A DNA stretch of 5,755 nt, taken from assembly GCA_018691995.1 (NCBI GenBank), contig JABHJM010000033.1, forward strand, positions 1 to 5,755, written 5' to 3'. Shown here one piece after another: positions 1 to 5,755 of the stretch. The position numbers and the translations under genes are program-made. The notes under the pieces were generated by a model, which did not search any database, was not told where the DNA came from, and worked only from the letters and a program-made list of their open reading frames with translations. The first letter of the stretch is position 1. Every line of letters starts with the position of its first letter. Source of the DNA: Candidatus Iainarchaeum sp. (GTDB taxonomy: Archaea > Iainarchaeota > Iainarchaeia > Iainarchaeales > JAAZKV01).

Positions 1-1713
1 AAAATACAAAAAGAAGTTAATATTGCATTCCACAAAGACACTAATGAAGTTTACATAAACACGGATGCTGGAAGATTACAACGTCCACTTATTATTGTAA
101 AGAACGCAAAGAGCCTTTATACTGAAGAAATTGAAAAACAAGTTAAAAGTGGAAAAATGTCATTTAAACAATTACTTGAAATGGGAGTAGTTGAATACTT
201 GGACAGTGAAGAAGAAGAAAATGCTTTAGTTGCAGAAAAAGAAGAAGATCTAAACAACTCTCATTCACACCTTGAAATTAATGGTGCTGCAATCCTTAGT
301 GTTATTTCATCATTAGTACCATATGTTGAACACGACATGGCAGGAAAAGCTTTGCACGGAGATAAGATGTTCAAACAAGCACTTGGAATTGGAGCTATAA
401 ATTATAAAATGAGACACGACACTGAAGGTTACTTATTATATTATCCAGAAAAAAATATTGTAAAAACAAAAACAATGGATTTGCTTGGATGTGACGAAAG
501 ACCACAAGTACAAAACTTTGTTGTAGCTGTACTACCATATTATGGATTCAATACAATGGATGCAATTATTTTAAACAAAGGTGCGGTTGATCGAGGACTT
601 GCAAGAGCATGTTATTTTAGAAATTATGAAGCTAGCGAACAACGTTACCCTGGTGGACAAAGAGATAAATTTGAAATTCCAACAGAAGAACAAGTTGGTT
701 ATATTGATGAAGATAAATACAAAAAACTTGGTTCTGACGGATTAGTACAACTTGAACAAAGTGTTGATGTTGGAGATGCAATTATTGGAAGAACTTCTCC
801 TCCACGTTTTTTTGAAGAAATGACAGATTTTGGTGTTGACCAAGAACAAAGAAGAGACGCTAGCGTAAAGGTTAGAAAAGGAAAGCCTGGTGCTGTTGAT
901 ACAATTATGCTTACTGAGAGTGAAGATGGAAGTAAGATGACAAAAATTAAAGTTAGAACAACTCTTAAGCCTGCAATTGGAGACAAAATTGCTTCAAGAC
1001 ACGGACAAAAAGGAGTTGTATCAATGATTGTTCCTGAAGAGGACATGCCATTTACAATTGATGGAGTAAAACCGGATTTAATTATTAATCCACATTCACT
1101 ACCATCAAGAATGACTATGGGACACTTAATGGAAATGATTGGTGGAAAAGCAGGAGCAGCTGCTGGAAAAATAATTGACGGAACACCATTCAATAATACT
1201 CCAAGAGAAGATCTTGAAGACATGCTCTCAGAGCATGGATTTAGAAGTGACGGAATGGAAATATTTTATGATGGAATTACAGGAAAAAGACTTGAAGGAG
1301 CAATATTTTCTGGAGTTATTCCAACTCAAAAACTTTACCACGTTGTAACACACAAAATGCAAGCAAGAGCACGTGGACCTGTCCAAGTATTAACAAGACA
1401 GCCAACTGAAGGAAAAGAAAAAGAAGGTGGACTTCGATTTGGAGAAATGGAAGGAGAAACACTTGTTGGACACGGAGCAGCAATGCTATTACAAGAAAAA
1501 ATGATTGAAGATTCTGATAAGACAGTTGAAATTGTTTGTGAAAAATGTGGAGTTGTTGCAGTAAACGATGATATTAGACACAAAAGATACTGTCCAATTT
1601 GTAAGAGTTCAACTGTTTACCCAGTAGAAATGTCTTATGGATTCAAATTACTTTTAGAAGAATTAAAAGCGTTAGGAATAATTGCAGAATTACAATTAGT
1701 GGATAAGGTATAA
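1..1713 (+). CDS. rpoB: DNA-directed RNA polymerase subunit B (or B'), C-terminal part; 5' end outside the window
   Basis: Second-largest RNAP subunit, which forms one wall of the active-site cleft. The frame is open from base 1 (570 codons, stop TAA at 1711), so the gene begins upstream; ATG 157 is internal because homology already starts before it (TDAGRLQRPLIIV, from about 64). In order: EYLDSEEEENA (about 193), HLEI and an EHD...KQALG segment (328-387), ERPQVQNFVVAVL (about 499), GFNTMDAII (544-570), RYPGGQ, TSPPRF, GDKIASRHGQKG (979-1014; its two lysines are the conserved active-site ones), PSRM (1102-1113), ARARGPVQVLTRQPTEG, GGLRFGEME, then a C-terminal Cys4 zinc site (Cys codons 1537, 1546, 1591, 1600). 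Oddities: EHD-A--ALHG replaces the usual archaeal EHNxSPRNxYQ, the Glu before D559 is Met, and GEMERD reads GEMEGE. No intein is present. Whether B is intact or split into B''/B' cannot be decided, because the usual split lies near or before the window edge. Confidence 0.97.
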   Translation, partial: KIQKEVNIAFHKDTNEVYINTDAGRLQRPLIIVKNAKSLYTEEIEKQVKSGKMSFKQLLEMGVVEYLDSEEEENALVAEKEEDLNNSHSHLEINGAAILSVISSLVPYVEHDMAGKALHGDKMFKQALGIGAINYKMRHDTEGYLLYYPEKNIVKTKTMDLLGCDERPQVQNFVVAVLPYYGFNTMDAIILNKGAVDRGLARACYFRNYEASEQRYPGGQRDKFEIPTEEQVGYIDEDKYKKLGSDGLVQLEQSVDVGDAIIGRTSPPRFFEEMTDFGVDQEQRRDASVKVRKGKPGAVDTIMLTESEDGSKMTKIKVRTTLKPAIGDKIASRHGQKGVVSMIVPEEDMPFTIDGVKPDLIINPHSLPSRMTMGHLMEMIGGKAGAAAGKIIDGTPFNNTPREDLEDMLSEHGFRSDGMEIFYDGITGKRLEGAIFSGVIPTQKLYHVVTHKMQARARGPVQVLTRQPTEGKEKEGGLRFGEMEGETLVGHGAAMLLQEKMIEDSDKTVEIVCEKCGVVAVNDDIRHKRYCPICKSSTVYPVEMSYGFKLLLEELKALGIIAELQLVDKV

Positions 1714-1718
1714 GAGGT
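1714..1718 (+). promoter_or_regulatory. Ribosome-binding site for rpoA1 (decides the start)
   Basis: GAGGT directly follows the rpoB stop codon. It lies 8 nt before ATG 1727, but only 2 nt before ATG 1721 and 14 nt before ATG 1733; a TTG at 1718 overlaps the motif itself. Spacing therefore favours 1727. The short gap to rpoB suggests translational coupling. Confidence 0.65.
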
Positions 1719-1726
1719 TGATGATT

Positions 1727-4324
1727 ATGATAATGAAAAAGATTGGATCAGTAAAGTTCAACTTGCTTGGACCTGAACTAGTAAGAAAAATGAGCGGAAT
1801 TGAAATTAAAACTCCTGAAACTTATGATAAGGACGGTTACCCAATGGAAGGAGGTCTAATGGACCCACACCTAGGTGTAATTAACCCTGGAATTAAATGT
1901 AAAACATGCGGACAAGGAATGAGAAATTGTTCAGGACACTTTGGACACCTTGAACTTGAAAGACCTGTTATGCATTCGGAATTTGGAAGAAAACTTGAAA
2001 TGTTAATGGCTAGTACTTGTAAGGATTGTGGAAAAATTGCTTTACCTGATGAAGCTTTGGCAAAAATTCGAGCAGAAGCAAATGGAAAAGTAATGGATTT
2101 ATCAAAGAAAATAATGCTAAAAGCAAAGTTAGCAAAAAAATGTCCTCACTGTAATGCACCAAAACACAAAATTACACTTGATCGACCAACAAATTTCTTT
2201 TATAATAAAGAAAGAATTTATCCAACACAAATTAGAGATTGGGTAGAAAAAATTCCTGAAGACGAATTACGATTATTTGGTTATGATACTGATCGAATTA
2301 AACCAGAATGGTTTGTTATCACAGTATTACAAATTCCACCAATCACAATCAGACCAAGTATTACTCTTGAAAGCGGAATTAAATCAGAAGATGACTTAAC
2401 ACACAAATTAGTTGATATTATTAGAATTAATACTAGACTTAAAGACAATATTGAAGCGGGAGCTCCACAATTAATTATTGAAGATCTTTGGGATTTATTA
2501 CAATACCATATCACAACTTACTTTGATAATAACACTGCAGGAGTACCTCCAGCAAAACATAGAAGTGGTAGACCTCTTAGAACAATTATTCAAAGACTTA
2601 AAGGAAAGAAGGGAAGATTTAGATACAACTTAACTGGAAAGAGAGTAAATCACGCAGCTCGTTCCATTATTGTTCCAGACCCATATATTGATATTAGTGA
2701 ACTTGGAATTCCAGAAGAAGCAGCAAACGAATTAACTGTTCCTGAATTTATTACAGAATGGAATCTAGCAGCTGCTAAAAAACAAATTAAAGAAAGCGAT
2801 AAACCAGTTTATATTATTAGACCAAATGGTTCAAGAAGAAAAGTTAGTGAAGATAATCGTGAAGAAATCTTGGAAGAACTTGATGTTGGGTATCGAATTG
2901 AAAGAAATATCCAAGATGGAGACGTTGTACTTTTCAACAGACAACCTTCTCTACACAGAGTTTCAATGATGGCACACCACGCAAAAATAATGCCTGGAAA
3001 AATATTTAGAATAAATCCAATTGTTTGCCCACCATACAATGCAGATTTTGATGGAGATGAAATGAATTGTCACATTCCTCAAACAGAAGAAGGAAAAGCT
3101 GAAGCAGAAAAACTTATGATGGCAAGAGACCATGTAATTTCTTCAAGATTTGGAGCACCAATAATTGCACCTGAAGAAGATCCAGTATCTGGTTGCTTTG
3201 CAATGACAATGCCACAAACTACCTTTACTAAAGAAGAAGCAATGCAACTTCTTTACACTATTGGAGTTACACAGTTACCAAAAGCAGATAAAGGCAAAGA
3301 TTATTCTGGAAAATTAATTTTCTCACAAATCCTACCAAAAGATTTGAATATGGAATTTAATTCATACACAAATAAAATCTTAAGCGGTGTTGGAATTGAA
3401 GACGAAGAACTTGGAGAAAAAGTTCGTATTGTTGATGGAAATCTTGTAAGCGGAGTAATTGACGCTGCAGCACTTTCTGTTGGAAGAGGAGAACTTGTCG
3501 ACAAGATCGCAAGAGAATACCCAAGCACTACTATTGAAAAATTCTACCACGATTTGAATAGAATTTCAGCATTTATTTTAACAGAAAAAGGAATGACTGT
3601 AAGTCTTGAAGAATACAAAGTTGGAGATGACATTAATAAACATAAGAAAAGAATTATTGAAGAAACATTCAAGAAAGGTGAAGAACTAGTTAAATCTTAC
3701 GAAAGTAAAAAAATGGAAATTATTCCAGGAAGAACTTATGATGAAAGTTTTGAATTATATGTAATGAGACTTGGTGGAGAAGCAAAAGCTAAACTAACTG
3801 ATGAAATTACAAAAGAAAAACTTGATTATGTACTAAGAGAAAAACCAGTACTAAACACTATTGCCATGATACTATCAAAGTCTCGTGGAAGTACAATTAA
3901 TCTAATGAACATTGCAGGATTTTGGGGACAGGCATCTGTTCGTGAAGGAAGACCTAAAAAAGGATTTGAAAAGAGACTTATCACTTCTAATGAGAAGGGA
4001 GACGTTGGAATACACGCTGGGGGATTCATTAAAAACAATTTCCTTGACGGAATGACTGCTAAGGAATATTTCTACCACTCTATGGGTGGACGTCAGGGTG
4101 AAGTAGACACTGGTGTATCAACTAAGGTAAGTGGATACTTATACCGTAGACTTGCAAATGCACTTAAAGATCTTGTAGCTGCACCTGATGGAACAGTTAG
4201 AACTGCCGCAAATACTCTTATCCAATACCAATATGGTGAAGATCGAGTATTCCCTAAAAATACTAAATATGGAAAAGCAGTTGATGTTGTTGAAGAATAT
4301 ACAAAAATGAAAGAGGCAAAGTAG
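1727..4324 (+). CDS. rpoA1: DNA-directed RNA polymerase subunit A' (Rpo1N)
   Basis: N-terminal part of the largest RNAP subunit (865 aa, close to the usual A' size); it holds the catalytic Mg ion. Start ATG 1727 is chosen from GAGGT spacing; in-frame alternatives are 1718 (TTG), 1721 and 1733, the last giving the family-like MKKIGSVKF. Clamp zinc site 1: C58, C61, C68, H71 (GHFGH). Site 2: C98, C101, C139, C142. Lid/switch region RLKGKKGRFRYNLTGKRV (about 295-312), LFNRQPSLHR, then NADFDGDEMN with catalytic D440, D442, D444. The funnel and bridge helix occupy about residues 725-810 (GGRQG...SGYLYRRL), and YGEDRVFP lies near the end. Oddities: the bridge helix carries E792 and K800 at normally small or hydrophobic positions, the conserved LPHF of the funnel is ITSN, and the conserved Gln-Asp pair is E484-D485. 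It is joined with A'' in the enzyme. The A'/A'' break itself is normal for archaea. Confidence 0.98.
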   Translation: MIMKKIGSVKFNLLGPELVRKMSGIEIKTPETYDKDGYPMEGGLMDPHLGVINPGIKCKTCGQGMRNCSGHFGHLELERPVMHSEFGRKLEMLMASTCKDCGKIALPDEALAKIRAEANGKVMDLSKKIMLKAKLAKKCPHCNAPKHKITLDRPTNFFYNKERIYPTQIRDWVEKIPEDELRLFGYDTDRIKPEWFVITVLQIPPITIRPSITLESGIKSEDDLTHKLVDIIRINTRLKDNIEAGAPQLIIEDLWDLLQYHITTYFDNNTAGVPPAKHRSGRPLRTIIQRLKGKKGRFRYNLTGKRVNHAARSIIVPDPYIDISELGIPEEAANELTVPEFITEWNLAAAKKQIKESDKPVYIIRPNGSRRKVSEDNREEILEELDVGYRIERNIQDGDVVLFNRQPSLHRVSMMAHHAKIMPGKIFRINPIVCPPYNADFDGDEMNCHIPQTEEGKAEAEKLMMARDHVISSRFGAPIIAPEEDPVSGCFAMTMPQTTFTKEEAMQLLYTIGVTQLPKADKGKDYSGKLIFSQILPKDLNMEFNSYTNKILSGVGIEDEELGEKVRIVDGNLVSGVIDAAALSVGRGELVDKIAREYPSTTIEKFYHDLNRISAFILTEKGMTVSLEEYKVGDDINKHKKRIIEETFKKGEELVKSYESKKMEIIPGRTYDESFELYVMRLGGEAKAKLTDEITKEKLDYVLREKPVLNTIAMILSKSRGSTINLMNIAGFWGQASVREGRPKKGFEKRLITSNEKGDVGIHAGGFIKNNFLDGMTAKEYFYHSMGGRQGEVDTGVSTKVSGYLYRRLANALKDLVAAPDGTVRTAANTLIQYQYGEDRVFPKNTKYGKAVDVVEEYTKMKEAK

Positions 4325-4328
4325 GTGA
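4323..4328 (+). promoter_or_regulatory. Ribosome-binding site for rpoA2, overlapping the rpoA1 stop
   Basis: AGGTGA shares its first two bases with the TAG stop of rpoA1. It ends 6 nt before ATG 4335 and directly abuts ATG 4329, so 4335 is the better start (MADEKK rather than MEMADEKK). The overlap implies that ribosomes ending rpoA1 can reinitiate on rpoA2, which would suit the equal amounts of A' and A'' needed. Confidence 0.7.
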
Positions 4329-4334
4329 ATGGAA

Positions 4335-5606
4335 ATGGCTGATGAGAAAAAAGAAGAAAAGAAAAAAGTAGAAGAAGTCAAAAAAGATCCAAAAACTACT
4401 AAGAAAGAAACAACCCCCGCAAAAGAAGTTAAAGAAAAACCAAAAAAGGCAGTTAAAGCAAAAAAAGATAAACGTGTTTATGAAGAAGAAGGAAAGAACT
4501 GGGAACAAGTAGATTTACCAAAAAAATTGGTTGATGAACTAGTAGCAGTTAGTGAAATTTACAAACTTTCAGCAGAAGATGCTGGAAAACTTGCAGAAAT
4601 TGTAAAAGCAAAATATGATGCAGCAATTGTTGAACCTGGAGAAGCAGTAGGAATTATTGCAGCACAATCTCTTGGAGAACCAGGAACACAGTTAACACTT
4701 AGAACAAAGCACTTTGCGGGTGCGGCAGAAGTAAGTGTTGGAAGTGGAATTCAAAGAATGGAAGAAATTGTTGACGGAAGAAGTAAAGCAAAATATCCAA
4801 CAATGACTATTTATTTAAATGATGACATGAAAAAAGATAAAGACAAAGCAGAAAAATTTGCAAAAGGACTAATTGATGTAAGAGTAAAAAATGTTGTTAG
4901 TATTAAAGAAGATTTTGAAGAACAAAAATTTTCAGTAGAAGTTGACAAAACAAAAGTAAAGAATTTAAATTTAAAAATTGAAGACGTTGTTGAAGTACTA
5001 AAAGTAGGACTTAAAGATCTAAAAGCTAGACAAATGGACAATGTTGTTCACTTCCAAATTGAAAAGAAAACTGAATTTTTTAAAGTACGAAAAGACATGA
5101 TAAAAATATTAAAAGAAAAAGTACACGGAGTAAAAGGAATTGAAAAAACTCTAATTGTAAAAGAAGAAGATGAATACGCAATTAAAACATCAGGCAGTAA
5201 TTTAAAAGCAGTAATGAAACTTGAAGGAATTAATACAAACAAAGTATTCACAAATGATATTATTGAAACAAGCAAAGTTCTTGGAATTGAAGCAGCAAGA
5301 AGCCTCGCAGTAAGTGAGCTAAAAAAAGTGCTTGATGATAATGGAATTGCAGTTGATGTACGACACATTATGTTACTTGGTGACTTAATGACATTCACTG
5401 GAACTATTAAAGGAATTGTTAGAACAGGAATTACAAAAACAAAAGCTTCGCCTTTTGCAAGAGCAGCATTTGAAGAAACAACAAAACATCTTCTTGATGC
5501 AGCATTCAAAGGCGAAGAAGAACAATTAACTGGTGTTGTTGAAAACTTAATTGTTGGACAACCTGTTAAAGTTGGAACAGGAATTGTAGAACTTTTAATG
5601 AAATAG
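4335..5606 (+). CDS. rpoA2: DNA-directed RNA polymerase subunit A'' (Rpo1C)
   Basis: C-terminal part of the largest RNAP subunit (423 aa, somewhat longer than many A'' proteins); it provides the trigger loop, jaw and part of the clamp base. Residues 1-47 are a low-complexity charged tail with 19 Lys and 11 Asp/Glu, predicted disordered. The conserved body starts near LPKKLVDEL. PGEAVGIIAAQS and GEPGTQLTLRTKHFAGAAE (about 101-132) form the trigger region, with the catalytic His at residue 126. The jaw and cleft follow: a TIYL strand, a Lys-rich insertion-like stretch, TSGSNLKAVMKLEG, GIEAARSLA, VDVRHIMLLGDLMT. The C-terminus has ARAAFEETTKHLLDAA and NLIVGQPVKVGTG (switch 1 region). Oddities: Lys125 replaces the usual Phe before the catalytic His, Gln140 replaces Pro in the conserved G-[LIV]-P-R motif, and the RHG motif is RTG. 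It starts 10 nt after rpoA1 and is the last gene of this operon segment. Confidence 0.98.
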   Translation: MADEKKEEKKKVEEVKKDPKTTKKETTPAKEVKEKPKKAVKAKKDKRVYEEEGKNWEQVDLPKKLVDELVAVSEIYKLSAEDAGKLAEIVKAKYDAAIVEPGEAVGIIAAQSLGEPGTQLTLRTKHFAGAAEVSVGSGIQRMEEIVDGRSKAKYPTMTIYLNDDMKKDKDKAEKFAKGLIDVRVKNVVSIKEDFEEQKFSVEVDKTKVKNLNLKIEDVVEVLKVGLKDLKARQMDNVVHFQIEKKTEFFKVRKDMIKILKEKVHGVKGIEKTLIVKEEDEYAIKTSGSNLKAVMKLEGINTNKVFTNDIIETSKVLGIEAARSLAVSELKKVLDDNGIAVDVRHIMLLGDLMTFTGTIKGIVRTGITKTKASPFARAAFEETTKHLLDAAFKGEEEQLTGVVENLIVGQPVKVGTGIVELLMK

Positions 5607-5631
5607 GAATTAACCCCTATTTCAAAAAATC

Positions 5632-5638
5632 TTTTTTT
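5632..5638 (+). terminator. T-run, probable archaeal intrinsic terminator of the rpo operon
   Basis: Seven consecutive T lie 25 nt after the rpoA2 stop, with no convincing GC hairpin before them. Archaeal RNAP can terminate at T-rich tracts alone. A second, shorter run (T5, 5665-5669) lies further on. Position just before a new promoter supports the call; the exact 3' end is inferred. Confidence 0.5.
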
Positions 5639-5653
5639 ACAAAGTTTTAAATA
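5639..5653 (+). promoter_or_regulatory. Archaeal BRE/TATA promoter for the downstream lipoprotein gene
   Basis: TATA box TTTAAATA at 5646-5653, preceded by ACAAAG (5639-5644), which resembles the TFB recognition element with one mismatch at its last base. The box centre is about 28 nt upstream of ATG 5678, close to the usual TATA-to-start-site distance, so transcription should begin at or within a few bases of that ATG. No Shine-Dalgarno motif lies between the box and the ATG. Confidence 0.65.
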
Positions 5654-5677
5654 TACAAAGACCCTTTTTCCTTCAAC

Positions 5678-5755
5678 ATGAAAAAGATAATTATTATTTT
5701 AGTAATCTTATTAGCGTTCGGATTAATGTTTGGATGTACTCAAACAGAAAATACT
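5678..5755 (+). CDS. Predicted lipoprotein signal peptide, start of a gene that runs off the window
   Basis: Twenty-six codons are visible before the window ends, with no stop. The peptide starts MKK, has a hydrophobic core of Ile, Leu and Val to about residue 18, and then LMFGC with the Cys at residue 20 (codon 5735-5737), followed by the polar TQTENT. This is a class II (lipoprotein) signal layout, although Phe at -2 and Met at -3 make the lipobox weaker than the Leu-Ala-Gly-Cys consensus. The product is probably exported and anchored to the outer face of the membrane through the Cys. The mature domain is outside the window, so its function is unknown. A TATA box about 28 nt upstream and the lack of a ribosome-binding site suggest a separate, leaderless transcript not belonging to the rpo operon. 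The alternative is a plain membrane-anchored protein. Confidence 0.7.
   Translation, partial: MKKIIIILVILLAFGLMFGCTQTENT

Noticed and set aside
157..159. ATG 157 as the start of rpoB
   Set aside because: The same frame is open from base 1 and upstream codons already encode conserved B sequence (TDAGRLQRPLIIV), so this Met is internal.
699..1223. Long minus-strand open frame (174 codons) inside rpoB
   Set aside because: It lies wholly opposite a highly conserved gene, its product is Ser/Ile/Pro-rich without a recognisable domain, and it has no promoter or spacing of its own. It is a shadow of the coding strand.
3038..3067. Possible intein at the A' catalytic loop (also checked in B and at the A'' trigger loop)
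   Set aside because: These are known archaeal intein sites, but all three proteins read through continuously at normal length with no splicing motifs.
4322..4334. A'/A'' break considered as a frameshifted single gene
   Set aside because: The split is normal in archaea, and here there is a proper stop, ribosome-binding site and start codon.
4442..4448. A-AAA-AAG slippery heptamer in frame within rpoA2
   Set aside because: A -1 shift would hit a stop at 4454 after a short peptide, no stimulatory hairpin is evident, and such runs are expected in a Lys-rich AT-rich tail.
4263..4508. Phe-rich, apparently membrane-type minus-strand frame
   Set aside because: It is the complement of AAA/GAA codons in the lysine-rich tail of A'' (TTT reads as Phe), so it is a composition artefact.
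5048..5509. Minus-strand open frame (153 codons) opposite rpoA2
   Set aside because: Same reasoning: antisense of conserved A'' sequence. Its hydrophobic look follows from the complement of Lys/Glu codons.
1..5755. CRISPR arrays, insertion sequences, tRNA/rRNA genes, direct repeats
   Set aside because: Nearly the whole window is accounted for by conserved coding sequence, and no repeat-spacer pattern, inverted terminal repeats or structural RNA was seen by eye.

Overview
This 5.8-kb, AT-rich window is the large-subunit core of an archaeal RNA polymerase (RNAP) operon. Three tightly packed plus-strand genes encode the C-terminal part of subunit B (or B'), then the two halves of the split largest subunit, A' and A''. 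The A'/A'' split is an archaeal hallmark. The order B-A'-A'', the zinc-binding clusters, the TATA-box promoter and the Shine-Dalgarno-driven coupled starts all fit Archaea. Several core residues differ from the textbook archaeal/Pol II pattern, and lysine/AAA codons are abundant, so I infer a divergent, probably uncultured lineage such as a DPANN-type archaeon. The window alone cannot fix the taxon.

Layout: 1-1713 is the 3' part of rpoB, open from the first base. 1727-4324 is rpoA1 (A', with the DFDGD catalytic aspartates and the bridge helix). 4335-5606 is rpoA2 (A'', with the trigger loop, preceded by a lysine-rich tail). The junctions are 13 and 10 nt, and at the second the ribosome-binding site overlaps the upstream stop codon. 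These three products assemble one catalytic centre: A' supplies the Mg-binding loop and bridge helix, A'' the trigger loop, and B the second wall that holds the NTP phosphates.

5607-5677 is a compact 71-nt intergenic region holding a T-run (likely archaeal terminator), then a TATA box about 28 nt upstream of the next ATG. From 5678 to the end is the start of a small predicted secreted lipoprotein, probably translated from a leaderless transcript. The genes often found after rpoA2 in archaea (rpl30e, nusA, rps12) are not immediately downstream.

The main point of interest is a set of unusual residues around the NTP-binding site, spread over all three polymerase genes: a bacterial-like EHDxAxxALxG segment with Lys at the conserved phosphate-contacting Arg, Met replacing the Glu of the conserved Glu-Asp pair, Lys and Glu substitutions in the bridge helix, and Lys next to the catalytic trigger-loop His. 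Equivalences to E. coli and yeast residues come from alignments made by eye from remembered family sequences and need a proper alignment.
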